This document shows, one piece after another, positions 26,408-34,293 of a stretch of 64,000 nt of DNA. The stretch's first letter is position 1. Each line of letters opens with the position of its first letter. The notes under the pieces are model-generated. The model ran no database searches. It worked only from the letters and a program-made list of their open reading frames with translations, and was not told the origin of the DNA. Location: NCBI GenBank assembly GCA_022844125.1, contig JALHMI010000012.1:218829-282828 (forward strand). The letters run 5' to 3'. This stretch comes from Pirellulales bacterium. Lineage in GTDB: Bacteria; Planctomycetota; Planctomycetia; Pirellulales; PALSA-1355. The position numbers and the translations under genes were made by a program.

Positions 26408-26555
26408 GGGTGCCACTTTCTGGCTTGCCCAGCAGTGTCTTCCCTGGTCTTTGCCTTGCTCTCGAGATCCTCAGAGAAAACACCAGTCTCGAAACGGACA
26501 CCGCAAGGCAAGAATCGAAGAAAAACACTGCTGGACAAGCCAGACAGTGGCACCC
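26408..26555. repeat. Family D MITE/REPIN-like inverted element, 148 bp
   Basis: Termini are 31-base inverted repeats with 29 identical positions: left GGGTGCCACTTTCTGGCTTG then CCCAGCAGTGT; the right end is its complement with two changes. The inner part also tends to be symmetrical. No transposase is encoded. A single end recurs at 14153-14180, so the sequence is dispersed. No target-site duplication is obvious. Confidence 0.75.
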
Positions 26556-26699
26556 AAGTGGTTGCTTAGCTTCTTATTCTCCCCCGCGAATCTCCGCAAT
26601 TCCGCCCACCACTGCAACCGGCCCTAGCATCCGTTGGTACTAGCTTTCATACTACGCCTGTACCGCTTTCCAACCGCACAAGCTCCCACCAGGTTTGCC

Positions 26700-28121
26700 A
26701 TGCTCCGTCTTGCTTCGTGTCTCGCGTTGTTCGTTGCTCTTGTCGCCGCCCCCAAGCTTGTATTGGCCGAGTTGACCGTCGGCTATGGCCAGGCCGATGT
26801 CACGCCCGACCCGGCCCAGAAGCCGGTCTGGATTGCCGGCTACGGCCAGAACCGCAAGGCCGAGGGCGTCCACGATCCGCTCTATGCCCGGGCAATCGTG
26901 ATCTCCGACGGCACGAAGAAGGTGGCGATCGCCGCGGTCGACGTGGTCGGTTTGCAGTACCCCACCGTGCAGGAAATCCGCAGGCGGCTCGAGGCCGATA
27001 AGTTCGACTACGTGCTCGTGACCAGCACGCACAACCACGAAGGGCCCGACACCGTGGGCATCTGGGGGCCGACACCCTTCAAGAGCGGCATCGACTTTGA
27101 GTGGCTCGACTCGCTGGTGGCCAAAACGGCCGAAGCGATTCAAGCGGCCGACAAGAGCCGGGTGCCGGTCACCGCGGCCTATGGCACCGCCGCCGACGGA
27201 ACGCTGCTCCGCGACAGCCGCGAGCCGTACGTCAAGGACGACGTCATCCGCACGATTCGTTTCGACGGCACGGATTCGAAGAAGCCCCACTGCCTGCTGG
27301 TGAACTGGAGCAACCATCCCGAGGCCCTGGCCAGCGAGAACAAGCAGATCACGGCCGACTTCCCGTACTACACGATTCGCGACCTGGAGGCGAAGTACGG
27401 CTGTCCCGTGATCTACGTCACCGGCGCCGTCGGCGGGCTGATGGCGCCGCCGCGCGACATTTACACCAAGGCCGATGGTTCGCCGCTTAACGATGGCAAC
27501 TTTGAGTACTGCGAACGACTTGGCAGCGACACCGCCAAACTCGCCATGAAGGCGATTGACTCGTCAAGCCCCGTCAAGCTCGAGCCGATCGTCGTCTCGG
27601 CCAAGCCGATCACCGTGCCGCTCGAAAATCGTCTCTATCGCATGGCCCAGATGATGGGCATCCTGAAACGCGAAGGGTTGCTATGGACCGGCAACAGCGA
27701 AGAGTTCGGCCGGCCCTATGAGAAAACAGACGTCAAGAAGAACCTGCTCCCCGCGGGCGTCACCGAAGTGGGTTACGTCGGGCTCGGCGAAGTGCACCTG
27801 GTCGGCATCCCGGGCGAAATTTATCCCGAGCTGGTCTATGGCAAGGTGCAGGACCCGGTCGATCCAGGCGCGGACTATCCCGATGCTCCGGTCGAGCCCT
27901 CGGTGCTGGAGATCCTGCCGGGCAAAAACTTCATCCTGGCCGGGCTGGCAAACGACGAGCTGGGCTACATCATTCCCAAGCGGCAATGGGACGAGAAGGC
28001 TCCCTTCTGCTACGGCCGCGAGAAAAGCCAGTACGGCGAAGAGAATAGCTGCGGCCCGCTGATGGCGCCGCTGCTGATGGAAGCGCTGCAGAAGCGCGTG
28101 GCCGAAGCGACCGGGAAGTAA
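26700..28121 (+). CDS. Neutral/alkaline ceramidase-like exported protein
   Basis: 473 residues from ATG 26700. The signal peptide MLRLASCLALFVALVAAPKL ends at VLA/E. The N-terminal domain starts VGYGQADVTPDPAQKPVWIA and has the metal-site region YVLVTSTHNHEGPDTVGIWG, matching the neutral/alkaline non-lysosomal ceramidase domain. Also present is FPYYTIRDLEAKYGCPVIYV. True ceramidases are about 650-700 residues with a C-terminal immunoglobulin-like domain, so this is a shorter planctomycete homologue whose substrate is open. An in-frame start at 26634 would place extra residues before the signal peptide and is rejected. Confidence 0.85.
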   Translation: MLRLASCLALFVALVAAPKLVLAELTVGYGQADVTPDPAQKPVWIAGYGQNRKAEGVHDPLYARAIVISDGTKKVAIAAVDVVGLQYPTVQEIRRRLEADKFDYVLVTSTHNHEGPDTVGIWGPTPFKSGIDFEWLDSLVAKTAEAIQAADKSRVPVTAAYGTAADGTLLRDSREPYVKDDVIRTIRFDGTDSKKPHCLLVNWSNHPEALASENKQITADFPYYTIRDLEAKYGCPVIYVTGAVGGLMAPPRDIYTKADGSPLNDGNFEYCERLGSDTAKLAMKAIDSSSPVKLEPIVVSAKPITVPLENRLYRMAQMMGILKREGLLWTGNSEEFGRPYEKTDVKKNLLPAGVTEVGYVGLGEVHLVGIPGEIYPELVYGKVQDPVDPGADYPDAPVEPSVLEILPGKNFILAGLANDELGYIIPKRQWDEKAPFCYGREKSQYGEENSCGPLMAPLLMEALQKRVAEATGK

Positions 28122-28232
28122 GGCGAAGTGAACCAGAGATGGACGCGGATGAACACAGCTAAGGGATTGGGATTTCTGCCTTCAAGTCTGTGCAGTCTGC
28201 GAAATCTGTGGACAAAGTCTTCTTCCATCTCC

Positions 28233-28334
28233 CTTCTTCCGTCGTGTCTTTGTGTCGTTGTGGTAGCTTCTGCTGTTCCTTTTGCTGACCAAGCAGAGGG
28301 AACCACGACGGCACGACGACACAACGAAGAACAG
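28233..28334. repeat. Imperfect inverted repeat with Gly/Thr-like GTCGTG runs
   Basis: Left arm 28233-28263 (CTTCTTCCGTCGTGTCTTTG then TGTCGTTGTGG) pairs loosely with 28303-28334 (CCACGACGGCACGACGACAC then AACGAAGAACAG). The bases before it (28122-28232) read GATGGACGCGGATGAACACAG-like, a motif I recall as a common dispersed repeat in planctomycete genomes. No gene is visible here. Confidence 0.5.
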
Positions 28335-28348
28335 AGAAGATTGTGAGC

Positions 28349-28738
28349 TCAGCCGATCTCCAGCCGGACTTCGCCCAGCGATCCGCCGGGAAGTTCGAGG
28401 GTTACTTCCAGGCGATTGTGCAGCGCGAGCCCAGCCGTGATGTCGACCCGCGCCGGATCGCAATCCGCGGGGCAGGGGAGCGCGGCCCCGTTGAGCGCAA
28501 GCACTGCTGCGGGCGGCAGACCTTCCAGCACGAGATAAACGCGCTCGTGCGGGTCGAGATTCGTCGGCGTGTTGAACGGACGGATCAGGCGCACCTGGCC
28601 GGCGAAGTCCGCGCCGAGCAACTCGCCGGGATTGCACGGAACAGTGATTCTTTGACTCGCAGGTACGCGACGCGAAGCATCTGACGCGGCCGCTTCGATC
28701 GCCAGTTCCCAGGGGCCGCGAAGTCGAATCACGTGCAT
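28349..28738 (-). CDS. Small protein like the sugar-binding domain of family 2 glycosidases
   Basis: 129 residues. The start MHVIRLRGPWELAIEAAASD and the end VDITAGLALHNRLEVTLELP together resemble the jelly-roll N-terminal domain of beta-galactosidase-type family 2 enzymes (RLRGPWE..., LNG, ...NRLEV). A full glycosidase is absent: there is no catalytic barrel. GxLPPAAVLALNGAALPCPA carries the typical LNG loop. It may be a stand-alone carbohydrate-binding protein or a remnant. No signal peptide. The assignment rests on a short similarity and is moderate. Confidence 0.6.
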   Translation of the reverse strand: MHVIRLRGPWELAIEAAASDASRRVPASQRITVPCNPGELLGADFAGQVRLIRPFNTPTNLDPHERVYLVLEGLPPAAVLALNGAALPCPADCDPARVDITAGLALHNRLEVTLELPGGSLGEVRLEIG

Positions 28739-28758
28739 GGCCGGATGCTAACTCTCTT

Positions 28759-28821
28759 AACCCGAAGCGTGAGCGAGGCGGCCGATCGACTCGGTATTGC
28801 TCCTCGCTCACGCTTCGGGTT
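28759..28821. repeat. Family F 20-bp perfect inverted repeat
   Basis: AACCCGAAGCGTGAGCGAGG (28759-28778) and its exact complement (28802-28821) enclose 23 bases. CCGAAGCGTGAGCGAGG is a sequence I recall as very frequent in planctomycete genomes. It sits between the PulJ-like gene and the small protein at 28349 (both minus). It could be a terminator or a REP-type mobile element. Confidence 0.7.
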
Positions 28822-28833
28822 GCAGTTTGAACA

Positions 28834-30321
28834 CTACTTCTTGGTGTCGAAGTTTTGGACGATCACCACCTCGCGCACCTGCTGGCTGCTGGGCTCATAG
28901 ACGCGCAGTGTAATCTGGACCCCGCGGATGGGAGTGGCGTAGGGCGGCTGCGTGTCCCATTCGCTGAACCGTGCATCGTCAAGTCTTGTCTCGTCGATCA
29001 ATCCATTCAGCGGACTGCTGTTGTCGAGTCCGTTGGTTCCCCCGTCGAAAACGCCGTCCTGATCCTGATCGATTCCATCATTCTCGTAGTGAAGCGACCA
29101 CGTATCGTAGATTCGATCGTTCGTCTGGTTGTTCGGGAACAGGAAAACGCCGCCCTGCGGCTTCTGATGCGGATTCACTCGGCCAAGGTCCGATAGTGAA
29201 GCAGGGTCGTATCCAAGGTCGACATACGCCCCCGAGCCCACCATCGCACCGCCAGCCCAGCCAGGATCGCTTGGGGTGGATACGAGGCCATTGCTTTCCC
29301 GAAGCTCGGCCTGCGAATCCCATACTCGAACGTCGAAGGCGATCACGTTAGTGAGCAAGACATCGTCACCCAAACGCTCCGCAACGAACGGGCGAAGATA
29401 GGCGTTCTGCTCCGGACGACCGGGTGGCCACGAAGCTGGTTGCGCTGGCGTGTTGACCGAAGTGAACCTGACATTCGGCGAAATCTCCGTATCCACGAGG
29501 AACGGGAATAGCCCGTATGTGCCGGTGTTGAAGTGCGCAAAGCGGTTTTCGCGTTTAGTCAAGTCGCCAAGCGTATTGGGGATCAGCTTAATTGCTGGAG
29601 CATTCTCGTAGCGAACCGATATGTCGTTGGCCGTATGAAAGCTGTTCGCCGGAGTTACGAAGGGGGCAGCCGTGGCATCGAGCGAGGGAGCGATTAACAG
29701 CACGCGGCGATAAAGCGTGCAAAGTCGCGTAGGAGGATTGGCCGTCGCGTCGATGATCGGCCCGTCCTGGACGAGAAAGTAGATCACTTCGGCCGTTGGC
29801 GACTCAATGACCCGTGAGCCGCCAGCGCCAGCGAACTTTCCGAGAAACGGACCGCTTCGCGAGCGGACAGTGAACATCAGCACATCGTCGCAGTCGCCGA
29901 ACATGGCTTCCGGCGTATTGAAGCCGACGAGTTGCCCTGTGCTGTGAAGTCCTCCATCGCTCGATTGCCCCTCAATAATCTCAAAATACCCCTGGCCATT
30001 CTCCGGGCTCAGTGGCGGGGTCAGCGACGCTGTCGCTCCTTGCAGATCCTGCTGGATGACTTCGCGGGCCGCGCGCAGCCGGTCGGAGGTTTCGATCAGC
30101 GAGCGGCTCTTGGAGACGCTCTCGCTCACCACGCCGAACAGCGTGACGACGGCGCCCATCATGATCAGCGTGATCGCCAGCGAGACGAGCATTTCGATCA
30201 GCGTGAAGCCGCGGGCCGCGACGCGCGCGGTGCGACCCAGCGGTCGACGCTTGGCGGACAAAGTGATAAGGCTCGGCGGCAGAGATTTCCGCCGCGAGTG
30301 GCTCTGACAAGTCATGGCCAT
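28834..30321 (-). CDS. PulJ-like prepilin-type cleavage/methylation protein
   Basis: 495 residues from ATG 30321; other starts lie at 30381 and 30315. A basic N-terminus leads to the prepilin motif RVAARGFTLIEMLVSLAITL (Gly before FTLIE), followed by IMMGAVVTLFGVVSESVSKS. The mature helix continues SLIETSDRLRAAREVIQQDL, as in PulJ/GspJ minor pseudopilins. The rest is a large beta domain ending EVVIVQNFDTKK with VQITLRVYEPSSQQVREVVI. It is much longer than GspJ (about 200), as is usual in planctomycetes. No other secretion gene is nearby. Confidence 0.85.
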   Translation of the reverse strand: MAMTCQSHSRRKSLPPSLITLSAKRRPLGRTARVAARGFTLIEMLVSLAITLIMMGAVVTLFGVVSESVSKSRSLIETSDRLRAAREVIQQDLQGATASLTPPLSPENGQGYFEIIEGQSSDGGLHSTGQLVGFNTPEAMFGDCDDVLMFTVRSRSGPFLGKFAGAGGSRVIESPTAEVIYFLVQDGPIIDATANPPTRLCTLYRRVLLIAPSLDATAAPFVTPANSFHTANDISVRYENAPAIKLIPNTLGDLTKRENRFAHFNTGTYGLFPFLVDTEISPNVRFTSVNTPAQPASWPPGRPEQNAYLRPFVAERLGDDVLLTNVIAFDVRVWDSQAELRESNGLVSTPSDPGWAGGAMVGSGAYVDLGYDPASLSDLGRVNPHQKPQGGVFLFPNNQTNDRIYDTWSLHYENDGIDQDQDGVFDGGTNGLDNSSPLNGLIDETRLDDARFSEWDTQPPYATPIRGVQITLRVYEPSSQQVREVVIVQNFDTKK

Positions 30322-30497
30322 GCTCTGTTTCTGCGAAAGGGCGCCCCGGCCACGTCGTCTGTTCGAGGGGTTTTGCCGCAACTTTCGCTCGGCAAAAGCC
30401 CGCGTTCGGGGCCCGACGACTGACCGAAATCTATTTTACTCCGGGTTGCGGGTAGTCGCCAGCAAAGTTTTGCCGCCCCAGGGGCTACGGAAAGCGC

Positions 30498-30526
30498 AAA
30501 AAAAACCCAGGGACACAGTCCCTGGG
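30498..30526 (-). terminator. Terminator of the esterase gene
   Basis: On the minus strand CCCAGGGAC pairs with GTCCCTGGG (30506-30514, 30518-30526) with a three-base loop, then eight T. It lies about 75 bases after the esterase stop codon (30599). Confidence 0.9.
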
Positions 30527-30550
30527 CTTGGAGTTCCTTTCAAAATCGGC

Positions 30551-30585
30551 AGTTCCCGGCGAAGGTATTCGCCGGGCTTTAGAAA
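30551..30585 (+). repeat. Family B palindromic repeat (B1)
   Basis: AGTTCCCGGCGAAGGTATTC then GCCGGGCTTTAGAAA. The stem CCCGGCGAA/TTCGCCGGG surrounds GGTA. It lies between the esterase terminator and the end of the esterase gene, so it belongs to the 3' end of that gene. Confidence 0.7.
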
Positions 30586-30598
30586 AACTCAGAGAATC

Positions 30599-31474
30599 CT
30601 ACTGATCGTCCTTCAGGTGCTCGTCGAAGAACTCGAGCGTGGCTTCGACGGTGCGCTCCATTTCTTCGCCGCCCCAGCCGTGACCGGCGCCCAGCAGCAT
30701 TTCGACGCGGCCGGGGACCTCGGCCTTGGTCAAAGCGTCGGCGATGACCATCGCCTGGTCGTGCGAGACCAGCGGATCCTTGGTGCCAAAGAAGCACAAC
30801 ATCGGCGCGTCTCCCTTGGAGATGTAAGTGAAGGGGGAGCCGGCCTTGACCAGATCCTGCTTCTCCTTCGGATCGCCACCAACCCAGGCCGTGAGAATCT
30901 GCGTCTGCGCGGGCGTGTAGCTCTCGCGAACGAGATTCACCGGGCCGACGAAGTTCACCACGCACTGCACCTTGCTCGACTGTTCGGGATTGCCGCCGTC
31001 GCCTTCCATGCCGTCGGCCGAGTCCATCAGGCCGAGCATCATCGCCAAATGCCCGCCGGCCGAGCCGCCGGTCGCGCCAATCTTGTTCGGGTCGATGTTC
31101 AGCTCTTTAGCGTTTGCGCGCAAGTAGCGGACAGCCGCCTTGGCGTCTTCAATCTGTGCCGGGAACCGATGCTTGGGGGCGAAGCGGTAGCTGATCGTCG
31201 CGGCGACGAAGCCATGCTCGGCCAAACGCTCGGCGAGCGAAGCCATGTCCTGTCGCTTCCCGGCCATCCAGCCGCCGCCGTGAATCACGACGATCGCCGG
31301 CACCGGATGATCGAGCCCCTTCGGCGAATACAGATCGAGTTGCAGCTTGGTGTCGCCAACCGTGGCGTACGTGACGTCCTTCTTGGCTTCGATCTCGGCC
31401 TTCTCCTCAGCGTGCACAACCGCACACGAGGCAAACCCAACGACCAGCGAACTGACGAGCAAATGCCGAAGCAT
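30599..31474 (-). CDS. Exported alpha/beta hydrolase, esterase (HSL/BD-FAE type)
   Basis: 291 residues. Signal peptide MLRHLLVSSLVVGFASCAVV ends at VHA/EE. The fold markers are AIVVIHGGGWMAGKRQDMAS (oxyanion HGGG), IGATGGSAGGHLAMMLGLMD with the nucleophile Ser near 150, FFGTKDPLVSHDQAMVIADA (Asp) and LLGAGHGWGGEEMER (His). Such enzymes hydrolyse acyl esters, and in planctomycetes they are often annotated as acetyl xylan esterase-like or BD-FAE. AAGGAG lies nine bases before the ATG. The gene has its own terminator. Confidence 0.92.
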   Translation of the reverse strand: MLRHLLVSSLVVGFASCAVVHAEEKAEIEAKKDVTYATVGDTKLQLDLYSPKGLDHPVPAIVVIHGGGWMAGKRQDMASLAERLAEHGFVAATISYRFAPKHRFPAQIEDAKAAVRYLRANAKELNIDPNKIGATGGSAGGHLAMMLGLMDSADGMEGDGGNPEQSSKVQCVVNFVGPVNLVRESYTPAQTQILTAWVGGDPKEKQDLVKAGSPFTYISKGDAPMLCFFGTKDPLVSHDQAMVIADALTKAEVPGRVEMLLGAGHGWGGEEMERTVEATLEFFDEHLKDDQ

Positions 31475-31725
31475 GGCGAGAACTCCTTAGCGCGAAAATG
31501 GAGCGGTGAATGTATTGTGCGACGAAACGGGCCGCGCGAGTGGCGGGAAAAAGGAATCAACGGGTCATTCTAAGTCCCTCGGCAGCCCGTTGCGAGATAG
31601 CCGTGGTGCAAATTGTGCGGCAGGTTTGGGCTACGGCGGGGCAGGGCGGGGGATTAAAATTCACGCACTCCGATGCGTCCCTGTCTGAAGTCCTCTCATT
31701 GCCGCGGCCTTTCGCCCTTCTTCAC

Positions 31726-32208
31726 ATGTTCGACGGTTTTCTGGGTACCCGAGCTTCGCTGATGCTGGACGTCGTCGCCTTGGCGATGGTGGCCGTGGTG
31801 CCGGTGCTGGCGTTTAGCATTTACCAGGTTCGCTACCGGCGGAACTATGCCCTGCACAAGCGGATTCAGCTCGCGCTGGGGGCCGTGCTGCTGGTGGCGG
31901 TCACGCTGTTCGAAGTCGACATCCGGATGTACGGCTGGCGGCATCGAGCCGCGGCGTCGGCCTTCGCAGGCACGGATGGCTCGACGAATTGGGTGATGCT
32001 CTCCTTGTGGATTCACCTGTTCTTCGCCGTCAGCGCGACCGTGCTGTGGATCGTCGTAATCACACGAGCTCTCAGCAACTTTCCAAGTCCACCCGTACCG
32101 GGCCCGCATAGTGCGTGGCATCTGCGTTGGGCGCGCATCGCGGCGATCGACATGACCTGCACGGCGGTGACTGGCTGGGTGTTCTACTACCTGGCGTTCG
32201 TGGCGTGA
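31726..32208 (+). CDS. DUF420 family membrane protein
   Basis: 160 residues from ATG 31726. Four transmembrane helices: ASLMLDVVALAMVAVVPVLA, HKRIQLALGAVLLVAVTLFE, MLSLWIHLFFAVSATVLWIV and the last in IDMTCTAVTGWVFYYLAFVA. The HKRIQ after helix 1 and the end ARIAAIDMTCTAVTGWVFYY fit DUF420, a group linked in some bacteria to cytochrome oxidase assembly genes (YozB-like). Here it stands without oxidase genes, so the role is open. Upstream in-frame starts to 31510 precede the first helix and are not needed. Confidence 0.8.
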   Translation: MFDGFLGTRASLMLDVVALAMVAVVPVLAFSIYQVRYRRNYALHKRIQLALGAVLLVAVTLFEVDIRMYGWRHRAAASAFAGTDGSTNWVMLSLWIHLFFAVSATVLWIVVITRALSNFPSPPVPGPHSAWHLRWARIAAIDMTCTAVTGWVFYYLAFVA

Positions 32209-32236
32209 GGACTGCGCAGTCGATTCAGGTGCCACC

Positions 32237-32385
32237 GGTGGCACTGACAACTTGTTGTCAGTGTGCCTCCGGCAAAAGAGGGGTCAAGCAACGTCGTCAC
32301 CGGCGATGGGCTCACCAACTTGTGAACGCGTTCCTTGAGCCCTCTTGTTGCTGCGCAACACCGACAATGAATTGTCGCTGCTACC
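32237..32385 (-). repeat. Family C REPIN-like element (C3)
   Basis: Inverted copy of the element at 36.9 and 47.9 kb. On the minus strand it opens GGTAGCAGCGACAATTCATT and closes with CAAGTTGTCAGTGCCACC. The termini are related inverted repeats (GGTRGCASYGACAA) and each end folds on its own as a small hairpin. It lies between the DUF420 gene and the end of leuA. Confidence 0.75.
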
Positions 32386-32408
32386 CCAAGGGCATTTCAA
32401 ACGCCAGC

Positions 32409-33959
32409 TTACGGCGTTGCCTGCACCGGCTGGCGCACCGGCCCGCCCTGGTGAATTGCGATCCGGTTGATCGCATTCACAAAAGCTCGGGCGCTCGCTT
32501 CCAGGCTATCGGTTGAAACGCCGCGACCGCGATGCAGTTGCTCGTGGTGTTCGAGCTCGACGTTCACCTCGGCCTGGGCGTCTTTGCCCACGGTGACGGC
32601 CTGCACGCGGAAGTCGCGGCAGACGGTCGAGATGCCGGTGATCTTCTCGATCGCCAGGAAGATCGCGTCAATGGGGCCATCGCCCGATGTCATTGTTTCG
32701 GTGACTTCCTCGTCGCCGCGGCGGAGCGTCAGCGTGACCGACGGCGAGCGGTGCATGCTGGCCGTAACGTCGTAGTTCACGATCGACCAGGTGTTCGTTT
32801 CGTCGAGCACTTGTTGATCGATGAGAGCCGCGATGTCGCCGTCGTAGATTTCCTTCTTCTTGTCGGCCAGAACCTTGAAATCTTCGAACACCGACTGCAG
32901 TTGCTCCGGCGTGAGTTGATATCCGAGCGCCTTGCAGCGATCGGCGAGTGCCGCCCGGCCGCTATGCTTGCCCAGCACCAGATCGGTCTTGGTGAAGCCG
33001 ACGTCCTCGGGATGCATGATCTCGTACGTCGTGCGTTCCTTGAGCATGCCGTCCTGGTGAATGCCGGCTTCGTGAGCGAACGCGTTGCGGCCGACGATTG
33101 CCTTGTTCCGCGGAACGGCCAGGCCCGTGATCTTCGAGACCAGCCGGCTGGTCGGCACCAGGCGCCGGCTGTTGATCCTGGTATCGAACGGGTAGTAGTC
33201 GCCGCGAGTGCGCATCGCCATCACGACTTCTTCCAGCGAGCAGTTGCCGGCCCGTTCTCCGATGCCGTTGATGGTGCATTCGATCTGGCCTGCGCCCGCT
33301 TCGATGCCGGCCAGACTGTTGGCCACGGCCAGGCCGAGGTCGTCGTGGCAGTGCATGCTGATCACGGCCTTGTCGATGTTCGGCACACGCTCGACCAACG
33401 TGCGAATGACGCCGGCCATGTGCGCCGGCGTGGCGTAGCCGACCGTGTCGGGAATGTTAACGGTCGTGGCGCCGGCCTTGATCGCGGCCTCGATCACCTC
33501 GACCAGAAAGTCAGGCTCGGTGCGCGAGGCGTCTTCGGGCGAGAACTCGATGTCGCTGCAGTAGCCGGCGGCACGCTTCACACCGTGAATCGCGCGTTCG
33601 ATGATCTCCTGTTTGTCCATTTTTAGTTTGAACTCGCGATGGATCGCGCTGGTGGCCAGGAACACGTGAATCCGCGGGGCTTCGCTGCCTTTCAGCGCTT
33701 CCCACGCGCGGTCGATGTCGGCGTCGTTACAGCGGGCCAGGCCGCAGATCACGGAACCGCGAATGTTGCGGGCCACTTCGCGAACGGCTTCGAAGTCGCC
33801 CGGCGAGGCGATCGGGAAGCCGGCTTCGATGATGTCGACGCCCAGATCGACGAGCGCCTGGGCGACTTCCATCTTTTCGGCCAGGTTCATGCTCGCCCCG
33901 GGCGATTGCTCGCCGTCGCGGAGCGTGGTGTCAAAGATACGGATGTTGCGCTTGCTCAT
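32409..33959 (-). CDS. leuA: 2-isopropylmalate synthase (LeuA)
   Basis: 516 residues from ATG 33959, the usual length. LeuA condenses acetyl-CoA and 2-oxoisovalerate, the first committed step to leucine. The N-terminus RIFDTTLRDGEQSPGASMNL (metal Asp, Arg), VISMHCHDDLGLAVANSLAG (HxH), and INGIGERAGNCSLEEVVMAM fit the TIM-barrel domain. KTDLVLGKHSGRAALADRCK marks the linker. The C-terminal regulatory LeuA dimer domain (from about 390) normally binds leucine for feedback. A frame open to 34295 runs over a terminator and a leader ORF, so I reject it. A leucine attenuator precedes it. Confidence 0.96.
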   Translation of the reverse strand: MSKRNIRIFDTTLRDGEQSPGASMNLAEKMEVAQALVDLGVDIIEAGFPIASPGDFEAVREVARNIRGSVICGLARCNDADIDRAWEALKGSEAPRIHVFLATSAIHREFKLKMDKQEIIERAIHGVKRAAGYCSDIEFSPEDASRTEPDFLVEVIEAAIKAGATTVNIPDTVGYATPAHMAGVIRTLVERVPNIDKAVISMHCHDDLGLAVANSLAGIEAGAGQIECTINGIGERAGNCSLEEVVMAMRTRGDYYPFDTRINSRRLVPTSRLVSKITGLAVPRNKAIVGRNAFAHEAGIHQDGMLKERTTYEIMHPEDVGFTKTDLVLGKHSGRAALADRCKALGYQLTPEQLQSVFEDFKVLADKKKEIYDGDIAALIDQQVLDETNTWSIVNYDVTASMHRSPSVTLTLRRGDEEVTETMTSGDGPIDAIFLAIEKITGISTVCRDFRVQAVTVGKDAQAEVNVELEHHEQLHRGRGVSTDSLEASARAFVNAINRIAIHQGGPVRQPVQATP

Positions 33960-34175
33960 GGCAGGGAGGTTACCTTGGTTCAGAATGCTTGGGGATCTGG
34001 AGTTAACGCGAAACCGCTGGTTGGCCGACCCGAAGTCGGCCAGGGCAACACCAACCGTGCCCTGCCGAGCAGGCGTGGCGTCCGCTCGTGACTGGTCGTG
34101 CGAGTGTCCATTTCCCAAGTTTCCGATGATAGCTGGTTGCGGCTGTTTGGCCTCGCGCTGGAGCGCGACACCAAC
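33960..34175 (-). other. leuA untranslated region downstream of the attenuator
   Basis: 216 bases between the terminator and the leuA ATG. It contains two perfect stems: TGGCCGAC/GTCGGCCA (34022-34042) and CAGGGCA/TGCCCTG (34041-34064). These may space the terminator from the gene or act as a second control element. No start codon with a good binding site precedes leuA. Confidence 0.5.
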
Positions 34176-34209
34176 AAAAAAACCCCACGGCACGATTTGC
34201 CCTGGGGTT
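34176..34209 (-). terminator. Attenuator terminator in the leuA leader
   Basis: On the minus strand AACCCCA-G-GGCA (34198-34209) pairs with TGCC-G-TGGGGTT (34181-34192), 11 pairs with one G-G mismatch and a 5-base loop, followed by seven U (34176-34182). It lies 43 bases after the leader stop codon and 217 bases before leuA. A rho-independent terminator facing its own gene is what attenuation requires. Its 5' arm also pairs with 34236-34244. Confidence 0.85.
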
Positions 34210-34293
34210 CGTTCACTCTTGTTCGGCCTGCGTGTACGAACCCCGACGTTGCTAGCGCGGAAGCGCCAAAAGCAAAAGCGGCAATAGGTTCGC
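34204..34293 (-). promoter_or_regulatory. Competing antiterminator and protector pairings of the leuA attenuator
   Basis: Segment 2 (GGGGTTCGT on the minus strand, 34236-34244) pairs perfectly over nine bases with segment 3 (ACGAACCCC, 34204-34212), which contains the 5' arm of the terminator. Segment 1 (GCGAACC, 34287-34293), within the Ala-Asn-Leu codons of the leader ORF, can pair with the same segment 2 (7 pairs, one G-U). The 1:2, 2:3 and 3:4 layout is that of a classical amino-acid attenuator. The pairing was read by eye; no energy was computed. Confidence 0.75.

Larger units (their letters stand above)
26318..26699. other. Spacer holding repeats A3 and D
   Basis: 382 bases. It carries a family A copy (26343-26369) right after the DUF1501 stop and the full family D element (26408-26555). 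Because D is close to a perfect inverted repeat, both of its strands encode nearly the same peptide, but this is a property of the repeat and not a gene. Confidence 0.7.
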
